A stretch of 61,534 nt of DNA from a virus, in the IMG/VR virus record IMGVR_UViG_3300042539_001144, positions 1 through 61,534 of that record; one strand, given 5' to 3'. Numbering within the stretch: the first letter of the stretch is position 1; the number at the start of each line of letters is the position of its first letter. Below, in pieces: positions 46,831 to 55,691 of the stretch. Under the pieces are notes generated by a model. That model had not been told where the DNA came from, searched no databases, and worked only from the letters and a program-made list of their open reading frames with translations. The translations under genes were made by a program, and so were the position numbers.

Positions 46831-48904
46831 TCATCGGCTCCTCGGGGTTGGTCGTGGCCTCCCCGCCGCCTTCAACGCCATCCGGTGGAGGGGGGCCGGG
46901 AACTGGCGGAGGCGGCGGGGGAGGCGGGATCAGGAAGGGAGTGGCGTCGAGATCGTTGGCCTTGGCCCAAGCGTCGATCAGTGCGTTCATCGGACCGACG
47001 ACCCCGGCGCCCACCAGCGGCTGGAGCAGCGGGCCAAGGGTCTGGAACGCCATCGCCATGCGGTCCATCTCCGCCTGCTTGTTGAGGCGACGGGCCGAGC
47101 CGCTCGCGATGGTGTACTCGTACTCGCGCGTGATGGACGAGAAGTTCATCCCATCCTTGGGCGTGACGTGCATGGCCCACGCCTCGGCGCCGAGCGGACC
47201 GAGCACCGGGGACACGTCCTGCGGGCGCAGCAGCCATCGGGCGGCCATCGCCTCCTTGCGGGCCACCCGGGACATGAAGTCCTCGAAGTTCTGCGCCATG
47301 TCGTCGGGCCGGATCGACAGGTTGTCCTGCTTGACCTGCGCCTCACTGGCCGAGCGCATCTGGTTCCGCGTGGAGCCGTACACGAGTTCGGTGAGGCCGA
47401 CTCGTTTGTCGAACTGCTCCGCCACGGCGGCCAAAATGTCCCACATGTCCCGCGTCACGCCGGGGACGGCGAAGACCGATACGATGTCGCTGACCGATCG
47501 GCCGAGCGACTCGCTGATCTCCAGCAGTTTGAAGCCGTTCTCCGACGGGGCGAGGAGTTGGCCCTTGATGTCCGAGTCCGCCGCCTTAGACACGCCGATG
47601 ATCGTCTCGCACGACGTGGCGATGCGAGTCATCAGGAAGGACATTCCCCAGTTCAAGAATCGAAGTTCCCCGATCCCCGGGCGGATGTGGCTCACGGGCC
47701 AGAGCGCGTTCGGCTTTCGGTGGGGCGCGAACATCTCGAACGGCCAGCCGCCGTTGTCAGCCCACAGCGGAATGGGCCACGAGGTCCGGATGCGCAGGGA
47801 CTGCGGCATGCCCTCCTCGTCGAGTTCCTCATCCAGAGCAGATGGCGGGACGTTGAGCGGGTAGTCCACGCCCTCGGCGACCACGATGTAGCAGTTGTCG
47901 CCCAGCGGATCGAACACGCCGCGGTCGCTCTTCTTGGCGTCCTTGAGGCGGTCGCCGAAGCCGCACTTGCTCCAGACCTTGTAGAAGGTCACGAGGTCGT
48001 TCGTCTTCCCGGTGCGCTTCTTGCCCGACCGGGAGTCGCCCGTCTTTTCGTCGGTGTGTCGGGACGTCGAGTCGTACGACTCCAAGTTCGCCTTGAGGTC
48101 CGCTCGCTGGAGGCCGAACATGCGAGCCGCCTGATCGATCGGGAGCACGCACTTCTTGGCGCACCATGTGATCTCCTCGATCACCTGCGCGTCCGGGTCC
48201 AGAAGCAGGTTGTCGACCGAGTCGAAGAACGATCCGATGACGAGGGTCGGCTCGGCGGGCGGAATGTTCTGCTGCTCGACGGCCTCGGTCCACAGCACGC
48301 CGCCGCCCTTGATGAGGGCCTCGTCCACCACCTGACGCCCATGGGAGATCAGGTTGTTCTCGATGGGCGTCCAGTTCAGGTACGCCTGCATCAACTCAGC
48401 GACCATGCGCTTCGTCTGGTCCGCTGCGTCGATCGCCTGCGAAGCCTCGATGAACTGCATGACCCGTGGGTCCGGCATCGACTGCCCGGTCATCGGGTCG
48501 ACTTGGTACGCCTCCGGGTCGACGCCCACCATCTGCGGCGGGATCACCGGGAACTTCCGCGGGGTCACAGTGCGGACCGGGTTGCGGTTGTAGATGACCG
48601 CGCCGATGAGTTTCACGACCTCCCACACGCGGTTCACGGTGAGGCGAAACGCGGGCGCCGGGGTGGGGCGCGACATGAGGGTGAGGCCGCGGTTGCTGTT
48701 CTCGAAGAACCACCGTGGCCCGCCGTCGAAGAAGTGCATCGCCTCCTTCGCGTCCGAGTCGAACGCCGACTTGGCCTTCTTCGCAGACGAGATTTTCTTC
48801 AGCCACGCCTGCGCGATCGGCTTCAGTGGCGAGGCAGGGTTCAGGGGAGCCTGCTTGAGGTCCTCCCCGTCGCCCCTGTCCTCCTTGAGATCGTCTTCCG
48901 CCAT
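46814..48904 (-). CDS. Portal protein
   Basis: 696 residues, long as in short-tailed phages. The N-terminal 'AWLKKISSAKKAKSAFDSDAKEAMHFFDGGPRWFF' is followed by 'FRLTVNRVWEVVKLIGAVIYNRNP', the usual portal wing/clip start. The middle has 'VDEALIKGGGVLWTEAV' and 'FYKVWSKCGFGDRLKDAK'; the stem/crown part includes 'DKRVGLTELVYGSTRNQMRSASEAQVKQDN'. It ends in a Pro-rich tail (eight Pro near 660). The ring forms the DNA gate for packaging with the terminase two genes upstream. Motif B lies 17 nt before the ATG. Confidence 0.85.
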   Translation of the reverse strand: MAEDDLKEDRGDGEDLKQAPLNPASPLKPIAQAWLKKISSAKKAKSAFDSDAKEAMHFFDGGPRWFFENSNRGLTLMSRPTPAPAFRLTVNRVWEVVKLIGAVIYNRNPVRTVTPRKFPVIPPQMVGVDPEAYQVDPMTGQSMPDPRVMQFIEASQAIDAADQTKRMVAELMQAYLNWTPIENNLISHGRQVVDEALIKGGGVLWTEAVEQQNIPPAEPTLVIGSFFDSVDNLLLDPDAQVIEEITWCAKKCVLPIDQAARMFGLQRADLKANLESYDSTSRHTDEKTGDSRSGKKRTGKTNDLVTFYKVWSKCGFGDRLKDAKKSDRGVFDPLGDNCYIVVAEGVDYPLNVPPSALDEELDEEGMPQSLRIRTSWPIPLWADNGGWPFEMFAPHRKPNALWPVSHIRPGIGELRFLNWGMSFLMTRIATSCETIIGVSKAADSDIKGQLLAPSENGFKLLEISESLGRSVSDIVSVFAVPGVTRDMWDILAAVAEQFDKRVGLTELVYGSTRNQMRSASEAQVKQDNLSIRPDDMAQNFEDFMSRVARKEAMAARWLLRPQDVSPVLGPLGAEAWAMHVTPKDGMNFSSITREYEYTIASGSARRLNKQAEMDRMAMAFQTLGPLLQPLVGAGVVGPMNALIDAWAKANDLDATPFLIPPPPPPPPVPGPPPPDGVEGGGEATTNPEEPMNGPPV

Positions 48905-48921
48905 CCGTGGCCTCCACCCTC

Positions 48922-48930
48922 GTTATGGCG
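48922..48930 (-). promoter_or_regulatory. Motif B copy upstream of portal
   Basis: Minus strand TGACGCCATAACGAGGGTGGAGG; CATAAC lies only 17 nt before the portal ATG, with the ribosome binding site (GGTGGAGG) in between. If it is a -10 element, the transcript would have almost no leader. Confidence 0.6.
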
Positions 48931-49287
48931 TCACTCGGCCTTCTTGCTGCTCTGCTGGTTCCGGGCCAGCACGGAGACGACCTGCGGCATCATGGTCCGC
49001 AGTTTCTTCAGCGTCTCCGTTGCCGGGTGGAAGCGCCAGCAGCCCCACTGCCGCCACGCGGAGTTGTCCACGAGACCCGGATCGTCCGCGTGACGCACCG
49101 ACGGCTTCTCGACGAACCCCTCGTCGGGAGAGAAGGTCAGGATGAACACCGTGTTCACGCCCGGGCGACGGGAGACCCAGCCGATCACCGGGTCCTTCTG
49201 GTTCAGGACGTTGCTGTAGAACAGCACCATGTCCCCGAGTTCCACCGTCTGCGTCGGGAAGTCAGACCCATTCGTACTGCTCGACAT
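48931..49287 (-). CDS. Hypothetical protein between terminase and portal
   Basis: 118 residues from ATG 49287, overlapping the terminase 3' end by 26 nt. 'VELGDMVLFYSNVLNQKDPVIGWVSRRPGVNTVFILTFSPDEGF' suggests a small beta-barrel, and 'DNSAWRQWGCWRFHPATETLKKLRTMMPQV' a C-terminal helix. This pattern is common in proteins between terL and portal in podoviruses, with no known role to me. Confidence 0.65.
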   Translation of the reverse strand: MSSSTNGSDFPTQTVELGDMVLFYSNVLNQKDPVIGWVSRRPGVNTVFILTFSPDEGFVEKPSVRHADDPGLVDNSAWRQWGCWRFHPATETLKKLRTMMPQVVSVLARNQQSSKKAE

Positions 49288-50965
49288 TCGTCGCCTCCTC
49301 GCTTGACGCCTTGGCGTCGGACTCCGGGCCCAAATAGACGCACGCACCCGCCCGGTTCTTGGTCTTGCGCGCGATGTAGTTGATTATCCACTCGGGGGTC
49401 GTATCAGACTCGTCCTTTTTCGGAGGCGATCGGTACTTCGGCTCCGTCGCTGCCAAGTACTCCATGCACTGGCATGCATGCACCTCGCCGCGGGTGTTCG
49501 GCTCGTCGCTCACCACGGACAGCCCGTTGATGAAGTGGGTCTTCTTCCGGTAGCGCCGCAGTTCCCGCTCAAGGTTCGGGCAGGCCCCGCGCAGCACCCG
49601 GAGGCGCGGCTTGCCGTCTGGCCGGATGTGGAGCGCCGTGCGGACCGCGGAGGTCCGGGCCTGAATGTCATCGCAGCCCGCCAAGAACCCCGCCCCCGTC
49701 GTCAGGGAGCGCAGTTTGAACAGGCGCATCTGCTCCATGTACTGCTCGACCACGGCCCGGCCGGAGCCGATGTCCGTGATCCGGCCGCCGTGCATGTCGA
49801 TGATCCACTGGTAGAAGGTCTGGCCCTGCGCCTTCTCCGCGAACTTGGCGCCGAAGATCGCGGCAGAGCACTGCCGGATGTACAGTTCGTCGTAGATCAG
49901 CATCATCGAGTTGTCGGGCGGGACGGCTGCGAACAGGGCGGCGGTCACTGAGTGCCCCGGGTCGATGGCGACGTAGCGGGTCCAGTCCGCGGGAACCTGC
50001 GAGTCCGGCAGGTCCTCGCGCAGGAGCCCGTGGACCGACATGGCGAAGTTGGGGTAGACGAGGACGGAGTCCGTGATGAACTCGCCCTCGGCGCGCATCC
50101 GGAGCACGTCCTCGCCCTGCGCCGCCCACCGCTCCAGCATCTTGGACTTCTCGGTCGAGTCGATCCAAGCGTTGTCGAGAAAGCGCAGCGTGAACTTCTT
50201 GATGGTGGTCTCGGCGGTGCCTGCCTCCTCCGCGCGGTCGGCGCGCTCGGACAGGGACAGCAGCGACTCCGACTTCGAGTGGGGCATGGCCGACCAGACC
50301 AGCCGCCCCTTCTTGTCGGCGAGCCGGGCCTGCGCCTCGGGGAGGATGTTGTCGTTCCCGACGTCCTCGTCGATGTGGATCAGTGAGGCGGCGTAGCCTT
50401 GGGCAGGTTCCCCTTCGGCGCTGAAGAACTGAATCTTCCAGCCGTTGTGGAGTTCGATGCTGTTGCAGTAGTTGCTGGACTTCAGCACCCACGAGATGGT
50501 CTTGATCATCCGCGGCGGGATCAGCGGCGGCGCGGGCTTCGCGAGGTGCTTGCGGGCCTCATCCGTGGTCGGGTTGAAGGCCCTCCACTTGTTGGTCTGC
50601 TCGTCGCGGATGATCTTGAACGCCCCGGCCTTCAGGAGGTAGGGTACTGCCACGAGCCCGATGTGGGTCCAGTTCCGGCCGATGATCACCAGCAGCCCGT
50701 CCTTCTCGGGGTACTTGCCGTAGGGGTCCTGCCCCGTGGCGGCGCGAGCGTCCTCGACGAACGTGCAGAGTGACTTTCCGGACCGATTCCCCCCGATCAC
50801 GAGCGCTTCGCTGGCGCGGCATTTGTGGAACTCGTCCTGCATCGGCGAGGGCGTGTAGAGTTTCAGCGCCTCGATCCGCCGCTCGTTGATCTCGGCCTGT
50901 AGTTCCCGCAGGCGATCCTGCGCGAACTTGGACGGCTTACCCGGCGGCTTCGGTAGCGGTTGCAT
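49262..50965 (-). CDS. terL: Terminase large subunit
   Basis: 567 residues. The ATPase domain has Walker A GGNRSGKS at 58-65 and Walker B LIHIDED at 195-201. 'WSAMPHSKSESLLSLSERA' gives the coupling region. The C-terminal RNase H-like nuclease starts with 'YVAIDPGHS' (D335) and has 'WIIDMHGGRITDIGSG' as the second acidic strand. It packages DNA through the portal. The GGNRSGKS form is typical of podoviral and GTA-like terminases. The ATG lies inside the preceding small gene, which may be the small subunit. Confidence 0.93.
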   Translation of the reverse strand: MQPLPKPPGKPSKFAQDRLRELQAEINERRIEALKLYTPSPMQDEFHKCRASEALVIGGNRSGKSLCTFVEDARAATGQDPYGKYPEKDGLLVIIGRNWTHIGLVAVPYLLKAGAFKIIRDEQTNKWRAFNPTTDEARKHLAKPAPPLIPPRMIKTISWVLKSSNYCNSIELHNGWKIQFFSAEGEPAQGYAASLIHIDEDVGNDNILPEAQARLADKKGRLVWSAMPHSKSESLLSLSERADRAEEAGTAETTIKKFTLRFLDNAWIDSTEKSKMLERWAAQGEDVLRMRAEGEFITDSVLVYPNFAMSVHGLLREDLPDSQVPADWTRYVAIDPGHSVTAALFAAVPPDNSMMLIYDELYIRQCSAAIFGAKFAEKAQGQTFYQWIIDMHGGRITDIGSGRAVVEQYMEQMRLFKLRSLTTGAGFLAGCDDIQARTSAVRTALHIRPDGKPRLRVLRGACPNLERELRRYRKKTHFINGLSVVSDEPNTRGEVHACQCMEYLAATEPKYRSPPKKDESDTTPEWIINYIARKTKNRAGACVYLGPESDAKASSEEATNVEQYEWV

Positions 50966-51491
50966 CGACCACCTCCAGTGCTGGGACAGCGGGCGCCGGG
51001 AGGCTGATCGAGGCCGCGGCGTCGATCAGTCGTTGCTCGATCTCGGAGTTCAACTCGTCTTCGGTCCAGAACGTGAGGGGCTTCTTCGATCCGCCCTGCT
51101 CGGCATTGGTCGTCACGAGTCGGGTCACCATCTCAAGCAGTTTGGTGCGGGCGGCGCTGCCGGGCTTCGCGTCGAAGTACTGCTTCAGCAGCATGCTGGA
51201 GAACCCAGCCACGCCGCCGAAGTAGTCCATCAACTGCTCAAGCAACTCCGCCGAGTGAGGCACCGTGGCGCCGCCGGACCGGGCCGAGGCGATGAGGGTG
51301 TCGACGGCCTTCCCCTCGATCCGCGCCATCTTGCGGGCGCGGGTCTCGTTCCTCTGCTCCCGGGCGACCTTGCGCTTCTTGGCAACGCAGGCGAGGCACA
51401 TCGTCCTCTGCTTGCGGTACACCGGGAACATGACGTCGTCGTCAGGACGAACGTCACCGCACTCGACGCAGCACTTCTCGCCGGGCCCCAC
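50937..51491 (-). CDS. Possible terminase small subunit, N-terminal zinc ribbon
   Basis: 184 residues from GTG 51491 after GAGGAGGTGCCCT. 'CCVECG...' and 'CLACVAKK' form a four-Cys zinc ribbon (C7/C8-x2-C11 and C32-x2-C35). A basic helix and helical body follow ('RNETRARKMARIEGKAVDTLIASARSGG'), with 'LLEQLMDYFGGVAGFSSMLLKQYFDA', a pattern also seen in small terminases. Directly upstream of terL with overlap. A GC-rich hairpin sits just before its ribosome binding site. Confidence 0.6.
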   Translation of the reverse strand: MGPGEKCCVECGDVRPDDDVMFPVYRKQRTMCLACVAKKRKVAREQRNETRARKMARIEGKAVDTLIASARSGGATVPHSAELLEQLMDYFGGVAGFSSMLLKQYFDAKPGSAARTKLLEMVTRLVTTNAEQGGSKKPLTFWTEDELNSEIEQRLIDAAASISLPAPAVPALEVVDATATEAAG

Positions 51492-51514
51492 AGGGCACCT
51501 CCTCGCGATGGAAA

Positions 51515-51542
51515 CCCGATCGGGAGCGTCCTCCCGACCGGG
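51515..51542 (-). terminator. GC-rich hairpin before the putative small terminase gene
   Basis: TCGGGA/TCCCGA (6 bp) plus CCCG/CGGG around an a-c mismatch, 6-nt loop. Read on the minus strand it is followed by TTTCCATCGCGAGGAGG, i.e. hairpin, short T-run, ribosome binding site, the same layout as the rightward hairpins. A second hairpin, GTCCGGCG/CGCCGGAC, lies at 51551-51568. Confidence 0.55.
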
Positions 51543-51573
51543 CCCCGAGCGTCCGGCGAGCGCCGGACTTGTC

Positions 51574-52149
51574 CTACCCGAGCAGGCCCGACAGCGGGCT
51601 CTTGCCCGGGCTGAATCCCCCGCCCCCGATCCGCTGGCCGCCCGCCCCGTACAGGTTCATGCCGGGCGTGTTCTGTGCGCCACCAGCCAGATTGCCCATC
51701 ACGGAGGCCATCGAGTTGGTCGCGTTGTTCATCGCACCCGTGACGTTCTTCGAGTGCTCCCGCTTCGTGTCCTCGGCGTACATCCCGAGTTGGCGCTGCG
51801 TGCCGGAGTCGAACTTCCGGCGGGCAGCCTCCTCTTGGATGGCCTTCTTCTCGAACTGCTGCTGGCGACGGGCGTCGTCGTACGCCCGGCGGCTGGCGGC
51901 CTGCTGCGCCTCCCACGCCTCTCGGGCGGCGTACTTCTCCGCCTCACGGTTGGGACCGTACATGCCGGTCATCATCTGACTGGCCGAGAGCATCTGCCCG
52001 GTGCCGCGGGTGTCGGTATTGGCGCCGCGGGCGTGCATGGCCGCCTCGTACGCCTGCCGCTCCTGCGCCTGCTGCTGGCGGGCGTAGTAGTCGTCGTACG
52101 ACTCGTCCCAGTCGGACTCGTAGGCGTCGGACTCGTAGGTGTCGGCCAT
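51574..52149 (-). CDS. Gln/Ala-rich helical virion-operon protein
   Basis: 191 residues: an acidic N-terminus (many Asp/Tyr), a long Gln/Ala/Arg helix ('AREAWEAQQAASRRAYDDARRQQQFEKKAIQEEAARRKF') and a Gly-rich tail ending 'GKSPLSGLLG'. Composition and ending resemble the proteins at 31715 and 32290. No domain recognised; probably a head or internal assembly protein. Confidence 0.6.
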   Translation of the reverse strand: MADTYESDAYESDWDESYDDYYARQQQAQERQAYEAAMHARGANTDTRGTGQMLSASQMMTGMYGPNREAEKYAAREAWEAQQAASRRAYDDARRQQQFEKKAIQEEAARRKFDSGTQRQLGMYAEDTKREHSKNVTGAMNNATNSMASVMGNLAGGAQNTPGMNLYGAGGQRIGGGGFSPGKSPLSGLLG

Positions 52150-52151
52150 GG

Positions 52152-52532
52152 CTATGCCTGCTCCTTCTTGTTCGGGTCGTGGTACGAGGCGACTCCGCCG
52201 CGAGAGACGCTGCCGCTGGACGAACTGCTCTCGCTGTCGATGCGGGTGCCCGGGAGGACCATCTTGCCTTTGTAGAGGCCGCCTTGGCCGCCGGTCGCGG
52301 CGAAGCCGTCGAGGTAGTCCTTGAGTTCGGCGATGCGCCTGCCGGTCGCGAGCGAGCCCTCGATGTCCCCTCGGTGGAGGTTGGACAACTGCGATGCCTG
52401 TAGGGAGGCCGCTTCGTCGCCGACCTTGTAGGCGGCGTCCTGACCGGAGTGGTCGTAGTTGACGGAGCGAGAGCCGCTTGAGGAAACCTCGCCCCGGCTG
52501 CTCAACTCGTTGACGGGTCCGTACTGAAGCAT
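52152..52532 (-). CDS. Small Ser/Gly-rich virion-operon protein
   Basis: 126 residues from ATG 52532 (AGGTGAGCCGC upstream; a GTG nine nt earlier is possible). 'NELSSRGEVSSSGSRSVNYDHSGQDAAYKVGDEAASLQASQL', a helical middle, and a Ser-rich end ('SESSSSSGSVSRGGVASYHDPNKK'). Not recognised. It lies between capsid and terminase genes. Confidence 0.6.
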   Translation of the reverse strand: MLQYGPVNELSSRGEVSSSGSRSVNYDHSGQDAAYKVGDEAASLQASQLSNLHRGDIEGSLATGRRIAELKDYLDGFAATGGQGGLYKGKMVLPGTRIDSESSSSSGSVSRGGVASYHDPNKKEQA

Positions 52533-52618
52533 GCGGCTCACCTATGAGAACGGGCGACGGGGCGGCCTCCTGCCATCCCGCCGCCCGCGAGGTCAGTCAG
52601 GCCCGGGCCCGACCGAGA

Positions 52619-52879
52619 TCACTTTTCCGTCGGGGTGTCCTTGTTGGCCTTCTCCAGCGCACGGTCCTCGGTGCGGAGAGCCTTGGCGCGCTCCTCGTAC
52701 TTGGAGGCGTAGAACCGGGCCCGCGCGGCCCGCCGCTCCCGCCGCATCTCCTGCTTCGACTGCTTGATCTGGTGACCAAGTTCGAGGCGGTCGCGGGCGT
52801 CGGTGTGCTCCACCGTGTCACCAGCGAACGCCATCGGGGCGAAGGCCAGCAGCAGGGCGCCGATCAGGAATCGCTTCAT
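52619..52879 (-). CDS. Exported small basic coiled-coil protein
   Basis: 86 residues from ATG 52879 (AAGGTGACCCCC upstream). A clear Sec signal peptide: K2R3, hydrophobic core FLIGALLLAFAPM, cleavage site AFA-GD near residue 20. The mature part is a strongly charged helix (QSKQEMRRERRAARARFYASKYEERAKALR), probably coiled coil. An exported protein in the capsid operon is unusual; it could act in lysis (spanin-like, though no lipobox Cys) or be a periplasmic chaperone. Confidence 0.65.
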   Translation of the reverse strand: MKRFLIGALLLAFAPMAFAGDTVEHTDARDRLELGHQIKQSKQEMRRERRAARARFYASKYEERAKALRTEDRALEKANKDTPTEK

Positions 52880-52894
52880 GGGGGTCACCTTGGG

Positions 52895-53419
52895 TCAGGG
52901 GATCGTCGGGGTCGTCGTGGTCGCGTCGGTGTCGGCGGCCGGGTCGACGACCACCTCGACCTCTTCCTCGGTGCCGTCGGCGAGGAGTCGCGTGACGGGC
53001 GCCGCGGTGCCGTTGACGACGTTGATCCGCTGCCGCTTGTTCGTGGCCGGGTCCGTGTACGGACCCTGAATCACGAGCCAGCAGACCTCACCGGGCTCGC
53101 AGCCGCCGAGGGCGTCCGCGCCGGTGCCGGTCACCTTCGGCAGGTACTCGTCGACCACGCCCTTGTAGCCCGCCACCGTCTTGGCCGCGCCGGGCGCCCA
53201 CGGGGTCGTGCCCGGGGCGTCGGGGTTGCGGACGGCGAGGCAGGTCACGATCTCGGGCGACAGGACGGCGCCCGTCTTCGCGTGGACGTCGGTGAACTCC
53301 TTCGTGGTCAGCACGACGGAGGCACCCGTGACGGTCGGGTCGGTCTTCTCGATGGGGTGATTCCACCGAGCACCGAGGACGTGGCCGCGACCGAAGCCGG
53401 GATCGAACGTGTAGGACAT
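52895..53419 (-). CDS. Capsid decoration / head-associated protein
   Basis: 174 residues from ATG 53419 (GGAAAGGTTCGCCTC upstream). 'FDPGFGRGHVLGARWNHPIEKTDPTVTGASVVLTTKEFTDVHAKTGAVLSPEIVTCLAVRN' is a beta-rich body with a Cys pair (CEPGEVC) in 'GGCEPGEVCWLVIQGPY'. The C-terminus is acidic and Thr-rich. Directly downstream of the major capsid gene, the usual site for decoration proteins. Confidence 0.6.
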   Translation of the reverse strand: MSYTFDPGFGRGHVLGARWNHPIEKTDPTVTGASVVLTTKEFTDVHAKTGAVLSPEIVTCLAVRNPDAPGTTPWAPGAAKTVAGYKGVVDEYLPKVTGTGADALGGCEPGEVCWLVIQGPYTDPATNKRQRINVVNGTAAPVTRLLADGTEEEVEVVVDPAADTDATTTTPTIP

Positions 53420-53451
53420 GAGGCGAACCTTTCCTTGGGAGAGTGGGGGGG

Positions 53452-54573
53452 TCAGGCAGCCGCGACCAACTTGAAGAAGTTGCGCGGCGAGACGAAGCGC
53501 ATGTTGGCGAGGACGGACGCCACGTAGCGGTACGACTGGTTCGATTCCGAGTAGTACGGTCCCTCCGCCGTGATCAACTGTCCCTCCATGCAGTGGAGGT
53601 ACATGTTGGCGATCGACAGGCCGTAGCCGCAGCCCGTGGGCACCGCGTACTCCGTGCTGATCTCGACGCCGTCCTGCTCGAACACGTCCGAGAAGCCGTA
53701 GGACTTCAGGCCGTTCGTCCGCGTGACGATCGTGCGCTCCTTCGAGTCGAGCCGGTTCATGTAGTCGATGAACATGCGCCGGTCGAGCATCACGAGGTCG
53801 ATGGCCGACTCCTTCGTGTCGTTGCGCTTCGACTGGTGGACGCCCTCGCGGACGGCCTCGACGCACTGGTCCTTCCACGTCGGGGTCTCGCCCTTGAAGA
53901 ACGAGGACGTGTAGTTGACGATGATCGGGGAGTAGTAGTCATACTCCGGGTCGCACGCGACGTTCGGCCACGATCCCTTCTCCAACTGCGAACCGGCTTC
54001 GGCGCCGAGTTCGGTGGAGAGCGTGGCGTAGGTGTCCTTCGCCCAGCAGAACGGGTCCTCGGGGCGGGCAGTCTTCTCCTGCGCGCCGGTGTCGACGTTC
54101 ACCGTGCCTTCGTACTGGAACATGGAGTCGAGGCCGTTGAACCGCAACTCGTTCCCGACGGCGTCCCCGTTGACGTACACCTCACGCGCGAGGTGCTGCT
54201 CCATCGACTCCTGAAGACGCGAGGCCATCTTCCCGGCGACGTTGATGAGCGCCTGCTGGCCGCGGTTCTCCAGCATCTCCCGACGGTAGATCGCGTCCGT
54301 GACCTGATAGCCGCGCCAATCGAGTTTCGCGGTCTTCCAGAGGTTCTGGCGCGCGAAGGTCCGAGCCGTCGTGCCATCGTTTCCGCTCACCGGCTGGTTG
54401 CGGAATCTCACCTCCCACGAGAAGCCCCTGCCTGACTGATTGGTCAGCACGTTGCCCGAGCCTTCGAGCGCGGCGAACACGCGGAACTTGCGAAGGACGG
54501 CGATCTCCTCCTCGCGGAGGTAGTTGGTGATCGTCGTCCCGATCGCGCGTGCCCAATCAGTGGCCGATGCCAT
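53452..54573 (-). CDS. Major capsid protein
   Basis: 373 residues. 'TITNYLREEEIAVLRKFRVFAALEGSGNVLTN', 'GYQVTDAIYRREMLENRGQQALINVAGKMASRLQESMEQHLAREVYVNG' (long spine-helix type segment), and the P-domain-like 'AIDLVMLDRRMFIDYMNRLDSKERTIVTRTNG' fit an HK97-fold capsid protein of about the usual size. It is placed between a scaffold-like gene and a decoration-like gene. The C-terminus 'FVSPRNFFKLVAAA' is typical of the last strand. Confidence 0.85.
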   Translation of the reverse strand: MASATDWARAIGTTITNYLREEEIAVLRKFRVFAALEGSGNVLTNQSGRGFSWEVRFRNQPVSGNDGTTARTFARQNLWKTAKLDWRGYQVTDAIYRREMLENRGQQALINVAGKMASRLQESMEQHLAREVYVNGDAVGNELRFNGLDSMFQYEGTVNVDTGAQEKTARPEDPFCWAKDTYATLSTELGAEAGSQLEKGSWPNVACDPEYDYYSPIIVNYTSSFFKGETPTWKDQCVEAVREGVHQSKRNDTKESAIDLVMLDRRMFIDYMNRLDSKERTIVTRTNGLKSYGFSDVFEQDGVEISTEYAVPTGCGYGLSIANMYLHCMEGQLITAEGPYYSESNQSYRYVASVLANMRFVSPRNFFKLVAAA

Positions 54574-54595
54574 GCGTGCGTCCTTGTGTTGGGGG

Positions 54596-55675
54596 CTAGA
54601 TCAGCCCGTCGCCTTCGAGTGTCAGTCGCAGTCGTTCCTCGAACGATGTCCCGAGGCGCGCTGCCGCGGGACTGTTCGTTGTTGCCCCCGCCCGGTTGGC
54701 GGTCCGAGACGCGGCACGCCGCAGGTACTCCATGTTGGCCTCCGCGTGAGACTGCCTCGGGGTGGGCGACGGTGCCGCTTGCCGAGTGGTCTGCGGGAGG
54801 GCGCTCTGGAATGCCTGCTGCTGTGACTGTCTCGCCTGCGCGTCACGAGCCTGATACAGAAGGTCGCGCTCAACCATCTGTAGGGCGTAGTTCCATCGGG
54901 CCTCCGGTGAGGAGATGCCCATGGCCTTCGCCTGCTCGATGTAGTTTCTGGCTGCCTCGCCCTCCGGTGAGACATTCCCGCTCTGGTCGTACAGCCAGTC
55001 TCGGTTCGACTGTTCGAGCGTGGAGACGAACTGATGCCGCTCCATCTCGGCGAAACGAGACTGCACGATCTCCTGCGCCTGCTGCTGCGCGAGGCGCGCG
55101 ACCATGGGGGACAGCGCCTCCTCCGGGTTGGTCAGGAACTTCTCGGCGAAGTTCTGCCGGTACTGGAAGTACTCCGAGATCGCATGCCGGGCATCGATCG
55201 GTGCGTCCGGCGAGATGGCATCGCGGCCGTTCTCGTCCTTGACGATGTACCGCTTGTAGGCGTCACGGAGTTGCGGCGGGTTCCACCACGACTCCTGCTG
55301 GGGCGCCTGCTGCGGCGGAGCCTGCTGAGGCTGCGGCTGGCTGCGAGACGCCAGCCACTTCTCGTACTCGGGGCGGTCTTCGAGGTACTGCCGGGTGTGA
55401 GGCAGGAGTTGCTGGTACTGGGCCAGCGCATGGCTTGCCTGCTTCTCGCGCTCCATCGCCTGATAGAGGCGGACGGCGATCTCCCGGTCGTCGTCAACGC
55501 CTTGGAAGTCGGGCAGCGACCGGAAGGCAGAGAAGATACTCTGCTCCGGCGGCCCCTCGTCGGCTTGCGGCTCGGGATCGACCTCGGGCGCCTCCGGCTC
55601 GGGGGCCTCGTTCTCGATCTCCGGCAGGTTGTCATCCTCGACCGGACCGTCCGACATGACCTCTTCGTCGCTCAT
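54596..55675 (-). CDS. Scaffolding protein
   Basis: 359 residues. The first 50 are very acidic and Pro-rich, then alternating helical segments with 'DREIAVRLYQAMEREKQASHALAQYQQLL', a Gln/Pro linker, more helices and a Ser/Gln-rich tail ending 'FEERLRLTLEGDGLI'. Acidic N-terminus, helical middle and a basic/hydrophobic C-terminal clamp are usual for scaffolds acting with the capsid protein encoded immediately downstream. Confidence 0.75.
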   Translation of the reverse strand: MSDEEVMSDGPVEDDNLPEIENEAPEPEAPEVDPEPQADEGPPEQSIFSAFRSLPDFQGVDDDREIAVRLYQAMEREKQASHALAQYQQLLPHTRQYLEDRPEYEKWLASRSQPQPQQAPPQQAPQQESWWNPPQLRDAYKRYIVKDENGRDAISPDAPIDARHAISEYFQYRQNFAEKFLTNPEEALSPMVARLAQQQAQEIVQSRFAEMERHQFVSTLEQSNRDWLYDQSGNVSPEGEAARNYIEQAKAMGISSPEARWNYALQMVERDLLYQARDAQARQSQQQAFQSALPQTTRQAAPSPTPRQSHAEANMEYLRRAASRTANRAGATTNSPAAARLGTSFEERLRLTLEGDGLI

Positions 55676-55691
55676 GGGGTTCCCTCGGGGG

